Source: Candidatus Obscuribacterium magneticum (GTDB taxonomy: Bacteria > Elusimicrobiota > Elusimicrobia > F11). From it: DNA of 64,000 bases. A program made the translations under genes and the position numbers. A model generated the notes under the pieces. The model was not told where the DNA came from. It saw nothing but the letters and a program-made list of their open reading frames with translations, and did not search any database. Location: contig JAJAPZ010000009.1 in assembly GCA_020523905.1 (NCBI GenBank), forward strand, positions 1 to 64,000. The letters run 5' to 3'. Every line of letters starts with the position of its first letter. Positions within the stretch are counted from its first letter, which is position 1. Positions 1 to 10,500 of the stretch are shown here, piece by piece.

Positions 1-1434
1 GTTCTGGCTGACCGCGAAGATGATGGATTTGCCGATCTCGCCGCTGACCGGGTCGCGCAGGGCGTTCTCCAGGAAAGTCTTGCACAAGAGCTGGTTGGTG
101 GCGTCGGCGAAGAAGCGCTTCTCGAACTCGCGCTGCTTGAAGGCTTCCTGCTGGTCTTCACCGGCATCATCGGTGAACGAGACGACGAAGCCGTCTTCGG
201 AGAGCAGTTCGGTGGTGATCTCGGTGCGGGCGTCCACCACCGTGGGGTTGATCAGATAGCCTTCCTTCACTCCGTCCATCAGCGAATAGCGGAATGTCGG
301 CTGACTATTTTCACAGCCGAAGGTGCGGTAGGTGTCGAGCAGCAGGCGGCGCTCGGCTTCGCGTGGGTCGCGGGTATTGGGCGCGGCGTTGTCGAACCGC
401 TTCAGGTAGTCCCGGGGCGTGGCGGTGAGGCCGAGTTTGGTGCCGATGAAGTAATCGAAGACGGCGCGGGCGTTGCCGCCGATGGAACGGTGGGCTTCGT
501 CGGAGATGACCAGGTCGAAATCGGTCGGCGAGAAGAGCCGCTGGTACTTGTTGTTGAAAAGCAGCGACTGCACCGTGGTGACAACAATTTCCGACCGCCG
601 CCAGTCGTCGCGGTTCTCTTTGTAGATCACCGTCTGAAAGTCGGCGGACAAGAGCGCGGCGAAGGCCTTCCTGGCCTGATCCTCCAGTTCGAGGCGATCC
701 ACCAGAAACAACACGCGCCGGGCATTGCTGGAACGGAGGAAGAGCTTGATGACGGCGGCGGCCGTGAGTGTCTTGCCGGTGCCGGTGGCCATCTCGAAGA
801 GGAAGCGATCCTTGCCGTCCTTCACGGCCCGTTGCAGGGCATGAATGGCCTTCAACTGATAGGGTCGCAAGAAACGCAGTTTGTTGGCCTGGATGTAGCC
901 GGGACGCTCGGCCTCGTTCTTCCACGCCGCTTCGGATTGGTAGTTCGGGCGCTGGGTCAGCGCGATGAAGTCGTCGCCCACCTGGTCCTCGACGAGACGT
1001 TGCGGGTTGGGCGTGACCTGTTGGTAGCCGATCACCGAGTCCGGCGAAGGGAAGGACGTAATGAGATAGGGGTTGCCGCGCTCCAGGTCCCAGAAGTAGT
1101 GCAGGTTGCCGTTGGAGAGGATGACGAACCGGCAGTTCTGGGACTTGGCGTATTTGCGGGCTTGCTCCTTACCCAGGAGCGGGTTCTTTTCCTCGGACTT
1201 GGCCTCAAGGACGATGAGCGGGAAACCTCTGGCGTCTAACAGCAGGAAGTCGATGAGGCCCTTGCTCGTCTTCTCGAAGTTCTCGCCAAGCGCGTCCAGA
1301 TCGGATGACTTGATCGTAACGGTGGGCTCAAGGCGAATGTTGGCGGGCGCGCTTCCTTCCGGAAAAAAGCGCCAGCCTGCCGCTTCGAGCAGCTTGTTGA
1401 TCTTGATACGGGCTGTAGCTTCCTTATCGGCCAT
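1..1434 (-). CDS. hsdR: Type I restriction enzyme R subunit (HsdR, EcoEI-like), C-terminus cut off by window edge
   Basis: The frame stays open from the ATG at 1434 to base 1, giving 478 codons; the rest lies outside the window. An N-terminal nuclease domain is visible (D62 and E77-A-K79 fit the PD-(D/E)xK pattern of HSDR_N). A DEAD-type helicase core follows: Walker A ATGTGKT with K221, the DEAH box at 312-315 and a TATP motif soon after. Known members of the family are the motor and nuclease subunit of a type I restriction-modification complex and work with HsdM and HsdS. Neither partner is in the window; they would have to lie to the left. The region seems richer in G/C at third codon positions than the genes to its right, which would fit horizontal transfer, but I have not measured this. 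A related helicase-nuclease outside type I systems is the main alternative. Confidence 0.88.
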   Translation of the reverse strand, partial: MADKEATARIKINKLLEAAGWRFFPEGSAPANIRLEPTVTIKSSDLDALGENFEKTSKGLIDFLLLDARGFPLIVLEAKSEEKNPLLGKEQARKYAKSQNCRFVILSNGNLHYFWDLERGNPYLITSFPSPDSVIGYQQVTPNPQRLVEDQVGDDFIALTQRPNYQSEAAWKNEAERPGYIQANKLRFLRPYQLKAIHALQRAVKDGKDRFLFEMATGTGKTLTAAAVIKLFLRSSNARRVLFLVDRLELEDQARKAFAALLSADFQTVIYKENRDDWRRSEIVVTTVQSLLFNNKYQRLFSPTDFDLVISDEAHRSIGGNARAVFDYFIGTKLGLTATPRDYLKRFDNAAPNTRDPREAERRLLLDTYRTFGCENSQPTFRYSLMDGVKEGYLINPTVVDARTEITTELLSEDGFVVSFTDDAGEDQQEAFKQREFEKRFFADATNQLLCKTFLENALRDPVSGEIGKSIIFAVSQN

Positions 1435-1698
1435 TCATTTTCCTTTTCCACCGGGGTTGGTCAAGCGTCATATCATACAAAGCTCGGCGGTGCGGGCACG
1501 CGTCCGATGCAATTAACTCAATATTAAGAGAACCAAAAGGATTTAGCTAGAACTGGGTGTCCATTTAGACCCATGGCATGCCCCAAAAACATAGCCCGTT
1601 TTCGACTTAAGATTTATAGGGAAGGGGCGGGAGTTTTTAAGTGTCTCAATAAGAGTTAATACAAAGAGAGACGAGACCTAAGTGACAATACGGGAGGG

Positions 1699-2880
1699 TT
1701 AGACGGCTTTTTTCTGCTGTTGCTGGGGGCGCTCTTTGGGGAGTTCGATGATGATTTTGCCCTTGTCGGCGGCGGCTTCGGGGGCCGGCGGTTCGTCTTT
1801 GCCGTTCCACACCCCGCGGTCAACGCCGCGCAGCTTCAAGGCCAAATCTTCCAAATTGGTGGCATGATTCAGGGCTTCTTGGGTGGAGATCAGGTTCTGG
1901 GCATGAAGATGTTCCAGGTCCTGGTCGAAGGTGTGCATTCCGTAATAGGTGTCCTGAGCCAGCAGTCTTAAAATTTCTTCCGTCCGGCCTTCCGCCAACA
2001 GCCGTCTCATGAACGTCGTTCCCAATAAAATCTCAGTGGCCGGATAGCGTGAATTTCCGTCGACCGACCGAACCAACCGTTGCGCCACAACGCCGGTGAT
2101 GACATTGGCGACCTGCTGGCGGATGCTCGTTTGCTCGTGAGGGGGGAAGGAATCCACGATGCGGCCGACCGAATGGACGGCGTCAATCGTATGGATGGTG
2201 GAGAGGACGAGGTGTCCGGATTCGGCGGCTTGAAGGGCGGCCGACATGGTTTCTAAATCTCGCATTTCCCCGATGGCGATCACATCCGGGCTTTGCCGCA
2301 AAACGTGGCGCAGAGCTTCGCTGAAAGAGGCGGTGTCCTGGCCGACCTCGCGTTGGGAGATCGAGGATTTCACATCGGTGTGGAGGTACTCGATGGGGTC
2401 CTCGATGGTGATGATATTATAGGTATAGTTCGTATTGAGATAATGGATCACGGCGTTCATGGTCGTTGTTTTGCCCGCCCCGGTGACGCCGGCAAAAAGG
2501 ATAAGCCCGTGACCCTGGGCCACAAGTTTCTTCAGGGTTTGGGTCGGCAGGTGGAGTTCCTCAAAGCTTTTAAGGTTAAGGGGAATCGTCCGGAGGGCGA
2601 CGGCGATCGTCCCTTTCTGCCGGTAGAGGTTGACCCGGAAGCGGCTCACGCCATCCACCGTGCAGGCGACGTCCATCTCCAGTTTTTCCATAAAGAGGGT
2701 TTGCTGCTGGGGATTGAGAAGGCTTCGGGCGATTTCTTCCGTTTGGGCGGTGGAAAGCGGTTCCAAATTGGTCTGGACAAGCTGGCCGTTGACGCGAATG
2801 AGGGGGCACGACCCCGGCTTGAATAAAATATCCGAGATGCCGTCCCGGATCATGAGTTCAATAAGGCGCTTATATTCCAT
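1699..2880 (-). CDS. pilT: PilT/PilU-type twitching motility ATPase
   Basis: The 393-residue protein has the layout of a type IV pilus retraction ATPase. An N-terminal PAS-like region is followed by the RecA-like core: Walker A GVTGAGKTTT at 131-140, the Asp box with ITIEDPIEY near 157-165, Walker B VIAIGEMRD at 200-208 and the His box STIHT at 227-231. PilT hexamers power pilus retraction at the inner membrane. The C-terminal 35 or so residues are a charged Ala/Pro/Gln tail (EPPAPEAAADKGK, then RPQQQQKKAV) not usual in PilT. No other pilus gene is in the window. The next minus-strand gene upstream is an HD-GYP phosphodiesterase, so a link to c-di-GMP control of motility is possible but only inferred. 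Confidence 0.92.
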   Translation of the reverse strand: MEYKRLIELMIRDGISDILFKPGSCPLIRVNGQLVQTNLEPLSTAQTEEIARSLLNPQQQTLFMEKLEMDVACTVDGVSRFRVNLYRQKGTIAVALRTIPLNLKSFEELHLPTQTLKKLVAQGHGLILFAGVTGAGKTTTMNAVIHYLNTNYTYNIITIEDPIEYLHTDVKSSISQREVGQDTASFSEALRHVLRQSPDVIAIGEMRDLETMSAALQAAESGHLVLSTIHTIDAVHSVGRIVDSFPPHEQTSIRQQVANVITGVVAQRLVRSVDGNSRYPATEILLGTTFMRRLLAEGRTEEILRLLAQDTYYGMHTFDQDLEHLHAQNLISTQEALNHATNLEDLALKLRGVDRGVWNGKDEPPAPEAAADKGKIIIELPKERPQQQQKKAV

Positions 2881-2978
2881 GATAGTTGCCTGCTAGTACT
2901 AAACGTAATAAACAAGCTGATTTTTTCAAGAGTTTTTTTAATTTGGCGTGGCGAACGATGCGAAGCCAACTAGGTGGT

Positions 2979-3047
2979 ATCATCCCTGCGCAAGTGGGGA
3001 TCCGGGACGTGAACACCGGACCGGATCCACACTTGCGCAGGGATGAT
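2979..3047. repeat. Palindromic repeat, family R1 (diverged copy)
   Basis: A long imperfect inverted repeat runs from ATCATCCCTGCGCAAGTG to its complement, with the centre GTGAACACCGGA. The same centre occurs in the copy at 26207, so I place it in the same family although the arms have drifted. It lies between the PilT gene and the HD-GYP gene and could act as a hairpin terminator or processing site there. Confidence 0.8.
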
Positions 3048-3073
3048 GTTAGATGCATCGTTTACACGAATGG

Positions 3074-4306
3074 TTAGGGATGCTCGTTTCGTTTTGGTAT
3101 GGCGGTGAGTTCTTCCAGCGGAGCGGTTTTCATGACCTCGGCGATTTTAGGCAGGCAGCGGTGGAAGGCCGCCACAACTTGGGGGTCAAAGTGGGAGCCC
3201 GTTTCCTTATCGATGATGGCGACGGCCTCATCGAGGGGCATCGCCGGCTTGTAGCTCCTTTTTGTAGTGAGGGCGTCAAAAACATCGGCAATGGCGGCGA
3301 TCCGGGCCTCCATCGAGATTTTTTCACCTTTCAGGCCCCGCGGATAACCGGTGCCGTTCCACTTTTCATGGTGGCCGAGGGCGATCGTGGCGGACATTTT
3401 CATCAATTCATTGTCGGATCCCTGGAGGATTTCGGATCCATGGGTCGGGTGTTTCTTCATCTCTTCCCATTCTTCCGGCGTGAGGCTGCCGGGCTTGTTG
3501 AGGATGGCGTCCGGGACGCCGATTTTTCCGATGTCGTGCATCGGCGAAGCCAGCCGTAAGTTTTCAACCCATTCCGCACCAAATCCCATCTCCCGAGCCA
3601 CGAGGGCCGCGTAGGTGCTCATGCGCCACAGATGCGCCCGGGTGTCGTGGTCTTTGTATTCGACGGCGGCCGCCAAGCGGAAAATCGTTTCCTGCGTAAC
3701 CTTCCGGATTTCCTGATAGAGCTGGGCGTTTTCTATATGGCCGGAAGCTTGGTCGGCCAGAAGGGTGATGACCTCTTCGTCTTGCTGGTCGAAGGCATGG
3801 CCCCCTTTCCGGTTGAGGACCTGGAAGACGCCGATCACGTTGTTTTTGGCGTCAAACATGGGCGCGGTGAGAACGGAGCGGGTGCGAAAGCCCGTCTTTT
3901 TGTCGACCTCGGGATTGAAGCGGGGGTCTTTGTAGACATCCCTGATGTTCAAGAGATGCCCCGACACGGCGACCGCGCCGGCAATACCTTTATCGAGAGG
4001 GATACGGATGGTTTCGGTGCCGGAGGCCACCTTCGACCAGAGTTCCTGCCGTTCCTTGTCGACGATAAAAACCGTGGCCCGCTCCGCCTTTAAAACCGTT
4101 CTTGATTCCTCCACTAAAAGAAGCAGGAGTTCCTCTAAACTCGTAATGACGGAAGCTTTTTTTCCGAACTTAAGGAGCGCCGACAGGCGCCGCCGCCATT
4201 CCGAAAGCCTCTGGATTTTCTTTTCCAAGGCAACGAGGACCTGATTTTTAACCGATCGGCGTGACGGGCAGACGCGGGCTGTTTTTCGGCGGATTTGCCT
4301 TCTCAT
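3074..4306 (-). CDS. GAF domain plus HD-GYP c-di-GMP phosphodiesterase
   Basis: With the ATG at 4306 the protein has 410 residues: a charged N-terminus, a GAF domain at roughly 45-190 (VLTAPMFDAKNNVIGVFQVL is typical), then an HD-GYP domain. The HD pair is at 257-258 (MHDIGKIG), followed by HHEKWNGTGYPRGL with GYP at 320-322, the signature of active c-di-GMP phosphodiesterases. The GAF domain suggests control by a small ligand. The frame extends upstream to 4372, but that start would lie inside a 22-bp palindrome, and a promoter-like sequence ends just before 4306, so I prefer the shorter form. It lies upstream of the PilT gene on the same strand with about 190 bases and a palindrome between. 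A pilus-related role is plausible but not shown. Confidence 0.88.
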   Translation of the reverse strand: MRRQIRRKTARVCPSRRSVKNQVLVALEKKIQRLSEWRRRLSALLKFGKKASVITSLEELLLLLVEESRTVLKAERATVFIVDKERQELWSKVASGTETIRIPLDKGIAGAVAVSGHLLNIRDVYKDPRFNPEVDKKTGFRTRSVLTAPMFDAKNNVIGVFQVLNRKGGHAFDQQDEEVITLLADQASGHIENAQLYQEIRKVTQETIFRLAAAVEYKDHDTRAHLWRMSTYAALVAREMGFGAEWVENLRLASPMHDIGKIGVPDAILNKPGSLTPEEWEEMKKHPTHGSEILQGSDNELMKMSATIALGHHEKWNGTGYPRGLKGEKISMEARIAAIADVFDALTTKRSYKPAMPLDEAVAIIDKETGSHFDPQVVAAFHRCLPKIAEVMKTAPLEELTAIPKRNEHP

Positions 4307-4313
4307 ACAAAAC

Positions 4314-4342
4314 AGTCTAACCAAAGTGAGGCGCACCGTCAA
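4314..4342 (-). promoter_or_regulatory. Candidate promoter of the HD-GYP gene, leaderless
   Basis: On the minus strand TTGACG (4342-4337) and TAGACT (4319-4314) are separated by exactly 17 bases. Transcription would begin about 7 bases downstream, almost at the ATG at 4306, so the message would have little or no leader. No Shine-Dalgarno sequence is seen before that ATG. The spacing and hexamers are good, but one match of this quality can arise by chance. Confidence 0.4.
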
Positions 4343-4363
4343 CGACCGCTCTACAAATCCCTT

Positions 4364-4385
4364 CTGTATCACTGTACTGATACAG
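4364..4385. promoter_or_regulatory. Operator-like dyad 1 (imperfect palindrome)
   Basis: The half-site CTGTATCA is mirrored as TGATACAG across a short centre, 22 bp in all. A perfect relative follows 34 bp to the right (4398-4419). Paired dyads of this size between divergent genes are typical binding sites of dimeric repressors. The regulator is not identifiable from the window. Confidence 0.5.
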
Positions 4386-4397
4386 ATTCACTTGCAT

Positions 4398-4419
4398 CAG
4401 TATCAGTATACTGATACTG
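4398..4419. promoter_or_regulatory. Operator-like dyad 2 (perfect 22-bp palindrome)
   Basis: CAGTATCAGTA is followed directly by its exact reverse complement. It shares the TATCA/TGATA core with the dyad at 4364-4385; start-to-start spacing is 34 bp, a little over three helical turns. It sits between the divergent HD-GYP and giant genes and could control either or both. Confidence 0.55.
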
Positions 4420-4479
4420 GCTGAAATTCCCGCCCTTGACAGCCCCCAAATTTCCCAGATCCCCCCGATTTGTAACGGA

Positions 4480-4501
4480 GTTGTAAACGAAAATTTACAA
4501 C
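4480..4501. promoter_or_regulatory. Dyad 3 upstream of the giant gene
   Basis: GTTGTAAA and TTTACAAC, 8-bp perfect arms, flank CGAAAA. It differs in sequence from dyads 1 and 2 and lies about 100 bp before the giant gene, in an AT-rich stretch that could hold the promoter (TATGTA at 4551-4556 is a weak -10 candidate). Confidence 0.35.
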
Positions 4502-4598
4502 AGGTTTACGACTTTTTAAGGGAATCTTAAGACGGGCGTGGTTAAATAACTATGTAACAAAAACGGTTCAATGGCGGGAAATCATTGGGAGTTGTGAT

Positions 4599-7500
4599 GT
4601 GAGACGGGCTTCACCCTTAACCAAAACTTTTTCCACGACACTCAGCGTCCTTTTTTTTGTGACCAATTGCGCGCTGGCTCACCTTCCTCAAACAAGTATC
4701 TGGTCAGAGAGAAGAAGGAGCAGCCGTTCCAAGTTGGAATTGGCCCGTCTTCCCGCTTCGGTTGATGCGGCTTCTCCCGCTTCGATTCTCAATCGATTAC
4801 CACCAACGTCCCCTCAGGTTTTCACCCCTGCTCCTACTGGACGCTTGATGAGTCGATGGTCCCGCGATAACCAAGAACGGCTGGCTCCTCTCGTGGCTGC
4901 GTTGCCGGCCCAATACGGGCAGGTCCGGAAAGTGGTGAATCCCTCCAATCGCGCTCAAAGCCCCATTCTCATTCATATTCAAGACGTTCATATGAATTCC
5001 GAGGCGCAGGGAAACATCGCAGAGACGATGAGAATCCTTATGGGAGAGACAAAAATTGATTTTGTCGGATTGGAGGGAGCCCTTGGAGCCATGGATAAAG
5101 ATTTGGAGAGGTTCCGATCGTTTCCGGATCAAGAGTCCGTCCGAGTGGTGGCGGATTATCTTTTCTCGAAAAACAAAATCGCCGGTCCGCTTTACGCAGG
5201 TCTCACCAGCGGCGGCCGGTATCCTTCCTTTGTCGGCGTCGATGATCCCCATCATTATGAAGCCAACGTAAAGGCCTATCGTGAGGCCCTTCCTTTGGTG
5301 GCGAAGAATCAGGGATATTTGAAAACCCTGGAGCGAAAGCTGGGCAGGGAAAAAGAGAAAGTTTTTAATCCTCGTTTGGCCGCGTTTGATGCCCGGGTTC
5401 AATCCTATCGGCGAGGCCAGTTGCCCCTGGGGCCCTATCTTCGTTTTCTGTCGACATCGGCGAAAACGGCCTCCATCGAAGTCGATTTGTTTTTGGAAGC
5501 GTGGCAATTGGAAAAGGCCCTCCCTTTTTCCTTGGTTGAGAAGGAAAGGAACGAACTGGTTGTCCGCCTTCTTAAAAAGCTGGACCCGGGGAAGACTCAA
5601 GACCTTTTGAAAGCGAGCGTGTCGTATCGGCTGGGGAGTTTAAGCCAGGCCGATTTCTATGAGTTCTTGAAGGATTTGTGCCGTGGATGCGGCCTTGACC
5701 TGCGAACATTTCCGCATCTCCAAAGCTATGTCCAGTATGTTCTTCTCGCGGATGGCATCGATGCCGAAAAGTTGTTCGTTGATGTCCGCCGTATGGAAGA
5801 AAGCGGATATGCCTCCCTGGCCACTACCTCGGCGGAAAGGGATCTGATTAATTTCTCCACCTATCTTCATTTAGCGGGCAAATTGTTGGCGTTCTCGCTC
5901 ACCGCAGAAGAATGGGATGAATATAAGCATTTGCGAATGTCTCCCCTCACCCCGCCCCTCTCCCGTTGGGAGAGGGAGCACATACGTATTGGGGAAAGGG
6001 AGCTTGCTCTTAAAAGGGGGGCCACTGCCCTCGAGAAAACTGCTCTCCTTGAAACGACAGAGATCCTTCTCCCCAAGGGTGCAGCACTTCATCTCCCCGA
6101 GCCAGCAGCGTTCCCTCTCCCAACGGGAGAGGGTAGGGTGAGGGGGATTGATTTACGGCCTTTTGAATCCTTTTACATCGAAGCCGAAGCGCGGGATCAG
6201 GTCATGGCCCGCAGCGTGTTGGAACAGATACCGAAGGGACGGGCGGGGGTGTCGGTTTTGGTGACAGGAGGATTCCACTCCAAGGGATTATATACGCAGT
6301 TAAAGAAAGCAGGGGTAACCGTGATCTCTTTCGTTCCCAAGCTCACCAAAGTGGAAACATCGGAAGGAAGCGCCTATTTGAGCGTTTTCGCCCAGGAAAA
6401 AACGCCTTTGGAGAAGCTCGTCGAAGGCGAGCGCCTTTTCTTGGCGCCTAAAGTGTGGGCCCCTGTCTCCCGCTTTCATCAGGCGGCTCTCGTTGTGTTA
6501 CGGCGGATATGGGTTTACACGGGGCAAATAAGCCGGGGACGGATCATCCATGAGATTCAAGAATTGACGGGGATTCGGTTGAAAAAAGTTGGTTTTCGGT
6601 ACGGAAGAGAAGAGGCCGGGTTGACTTTGAACGGGACGGTTGATATGGGAGCCACTTTTAGACAAGGGAAGATCGACATCGTTAACGACTACCAACGGAA
6701 TGTTTCCCATGTTTTAAGGTGGGGGGAGTATTGTCGACAGATTCTTGCCTTAGCAGCCCGAGTGATGAGTCCCGTGGGTTTGTCATTGCGAGCTCGGTCG
6801 CCGAAGGCGACCGAGCGAAGCAATCCGTCATTGCGAAAAAGGTTAACGGTAGCGCTTTTCTGGACGGCAGATTGCTTCGCTTCGCTCGCAATGACGGTTT
6901 TGGACCAAATTCTCAGGCTCCTTGTTCAGTGGAAAGGATGGCGGGGGGAGCCGGCCTCGGCAACGGCGCGGGCGCATCGGTTTCCAAAGAGAATCAAGGA
7001 GAAAGAGAGTTGGCCCGTCTTTGAAAAACATCTGAAAGCGGCGGGAATTACGGAAGAGGAGCAGATTAAACGGGTCTTGGAAGGTGGGATTTTCACCTTC
7101 CACAAAGACGAAGGGGCTATAGAAAAGCAATCCGACGTCGTGTTGAAGGCGATGGCGGAGGGATTGGCCGAACTTTTGGAAAGGCCCGTGTCGCCGGAGG
7201 ATTTCGAGAAGGTCATTGGTCTGCATGAGGAGATTCATGCCCATTTGACGGATCGGGATGTCGTTCGCATACGGGACGACCTCCTTCGGGTCTTAGGCCC
7301 CGCCGATTTTGAAACCCTCCTCCAGGACGTCCAGCGCATGTATGGCTCCTACCCAAATGAAATCGAAATCATCGAAGAAATGATCGCCCAGACTCATTTG
7401 GAGCGGCTTCTCAATAATCCCCTCCGCGTCATCAATGATCAGAACCAGACCATTTCCATTGATCCCCGTGTAGCCACCATTCTCCGTTTTGCCGGTATCG

Positions 7501-10500
7501 AAGCCGTCGTAGAAGAGATCCGTCCTTATTATGAGGCCAAGCAACGGCTCCTGGAGGCCGCCAAGGCGGGGTCCAATGAGGCTTATAAAAAGGAAGCCCG
7601 TGCCATGGAAGATGTCGCCAAAGAGATGGCGAGTCGACTGCCTTCAAGAGGGGTCTTGTCGGCGGCTGTCTCTGCCCTCCGTGAAGAAGGCCGTCTGCCG
7701 GCTCCAGTGTTTGGGGATGGTCAGGAATTAATGCGCGCCTCGAGTCCCCGCTTGAGTGAGGAAGAATGGGCGATTGTTCGACGCGTGAGCCGGCAGGTGA
7801 CGCGGGCGTTCATCCGGGGGAGTGCCGCTGAAGAAGTTGAGAAAAGAGCCATCGCGAACACCCGCGAAATGCGCTTCTCGGACTTTATTCCACCGACTCT
7901 GGATGACCCGAAAAGCAGGCAGGTTTTGGCCCAAAGCTTCCCCATGTTTTCATATGCGGACGCGATTCGTTTTTGGGGGATGACGACTCTACCCGCAATC
8001 CCTGAAGGGGAGCCCCAGATCCTCATGCGGCCTCTGGGGGCCCCCGTTTCCTTTCAAGCCGCGTATTTGCATGAGTTCATCCATTATTTATCCAGTGCGG
8101 GTTATTTGCCCATCTTCACGACCCATGAGTTGATCACCCATGCGGCCACGGCCTACGACTTGGTCCGCGGCGGCGGGATGAGGGCCTTGCGAGAATTGGG
8201 GGGAGAACTCTACGGCCGTTTGTTTGAATTTGGGCGGCAGCTCTATCGGGACGGGAAACCCGTTGAGGATTTGAATTGGTTATTGGAGGAAACCGAAAGG
8301 AAAATGGCCGAGTGGGGGATTCCGGGCGTATTGGAAGAGATCGCTCAAGCCGGGCCGTGGCCGGAGGAAATAGAAGCCGCTTTAAGAAAGTATTTTCAAT
8401 TTGAGCGATATGTGGGGACCGCCTTGGGCGGCTATTCGATGGAACGCGAAGAGGAAACGGGTCAATCCGGCCTCGCCTATATTTTTGATTACGCCTCCCG
8501 AATTTTGGCGCGCGGTGAATACGCCCATCTGTTCCTCCAAGCGTCGAGATCCAGCCGGGAACGCGTGGAACGATTGCGGCGAGTGTTGGGGGATGTGGCA
8601 CGGATTCTCACGCGCGACCGCCAATTGGAGCTGGTGGATTGGCCGAAGCCTTTGTCGGACGCCGAGGTCCCTGAGGTGCGCTACCTTTTCGATCCACGGG
8701 ATCCCCGGAAAAATCTGCATAAAATTCTTGTGCCTCCCGCTGTGTGGTTTCTCGAGGAAAACGTCGTAGCGGGGCTCATCTCCCAGGAGATCTTCCGGGC
8801 CCAACACGCACGGCCGGATCTCCTTGATTCCGCCTTGGCTTCCAACCGGACATTCATGGAATTGTGGCGGACCTTCGACACGCCCCGCGTCATAGAGGAA
8901 GGCGCTAAGAGATTCCCAGGAGCGCGTCAAAAATGGGTGAATCGCTTTTACGACTACCGGCACACCGTTACCAATCTCGAAATGGCAAAGCAGAAGATGT
9001 CGGATCTGCCTCTTCATTTCCAATACATGGCCGGGATTTTCTGGTGGTGGCACAAGAAGGCGGCAGATTCCCGTATTGTCGACGAGCGGGTACAGGACGC
9101 CTTTCAACAGTCAAAAGAGCTTCTTTCAGAAGGCTTTACAACAACCGCGGAACGCCATCACCAGATATTAATGGAAAACATCTGGCCTCTTGCGCAGAAA
9201 CTGCGGGGAGAAGCCATCCAGGATGAGATGAAAGAAGAGATGATGGAGAGGATGGCGCAAGACGGTTCTCTTAATTTGACAGATGAGCAAAAGGAAGCAG
9301 CGGCCAACGGCCAGTTACGGTTTAATGATTTAAATGACGATCAGAAAAAGAGCGTCCAGGAGGCAATGGATCAACTCTCGCCCTCCCAGAAAGAGCAACT
9401 GGAGAAAGAAGCTACGCAGCAAGTCGATGGCCAGGAGAAAAATTTCTCGGAGCAGTTCGGCAGCCAGCCCATGGGCGCTATGCAGGTGATCGTCATCATC
9501 GACGTGGGGAAGGAAGCGGGCCAATCCGGCCAGACGCCTGGGTCCGATGCCCTTTTCCCTGACCAAGCGACTCCTCCGACGCAAGCGCCCCAAGCGCCGA
9601 AAGGGAAGGCACCACCAACCGGCCAAAGGCCGGGACAGAAGCCGACGATGCAAGATCTCACCTCGGCTATGGATTCGCTCGTTCAGGAAGCGGGGGTTTT
9701 AGAGCAACTGGCGGCTCAGGCCGAAAATACCGCCCAGAAGTTGCGGGAGGCTGCCGGCGGGTTTAAAGACCAGAGCGCGGCCCAGCAGTTGGCTGAGGAG
9801 CTGGATCAGCTCGCCAAACAGCTCCACCAGGAAGCTCAAACCCTCCACCGGCAGGCCCAAGATGTGCACGAACAAGCCACTAAGACAGAATCAAGCGGAA
9901 AGGACCAGGAAGAATCCCGGACAAATGAAATTGCCGAGGGTCTCAATGGCATTGTCCAGCAGGCCGGGCAGTTGTCGGATCAAACCGAAAATCTTGAGCA
10001 GGCCACCGGGCATCTCGAGCAGCAGACCGGAAACCTGTCGGAACAAGCCCAGGAAGATCCCGAGTCAATTTCGCCGCAGTTGGCGAAAGATTTGCATGCC
10101 TACACGGGCAGGCTGAAAGACGAAACCCGGGAAATTCATGAGCGGACGGAGCAATTGAAGTCCCTCGCGAAATCGGTGGCGAAAGCCATCCAGGAAGCGG
10201 CTGAGGGAAAAGGGAAGGAAGGAGGGAAGCCAGGAGGGAAACAAGGGGAAGGGGCCCAAGGGGAAGTTGGGAAAGGCCAGGAGGGAGAAACCGGTCAAGA
10301 AGGAGCTCTAAAAGGGGGGCAAGGGCAGGCGGGCAAAGGGCAAGCAGGCCAAGGTCAAGAAGGCCAGGGACAACCAAGCCAGGGACAGGCGGGCCAGGGT
10401 CAGCCAAGCGGTCCACCTTCAGGACAGATGGCCGATGGAAAAGGCCAGGGGGAGAGCGGGGGGGAAGCCCCAAGCCTGAAACAGATGGATTTTTCTCCCA

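Noticed and set aside
311..1239. Open frames of 204 and 249 codons overlapping the HsdR gene
   Set aside because: They are Arg/Pro- or Gly/Val-rich shadows; the continuous HsdR frame with nuclease and helicase motifs explains the region.
1435..1698. Gene or RNA in the 264-base gap between HsdR and the PilT-like gene
   Set aside because: No tRNA-like cloverleaf, no open frame with a ribosome site; only a weak dyad around 1556-1576 (GGGTGTC and GACCC), too imperfect to call.
2984..3047. R1 copy near the PilT gene as an insertion sequence remnant
   Set aside because: There is no transposase fragment and no target-site duplication that I can see; it matches the other small R1 palindromes.
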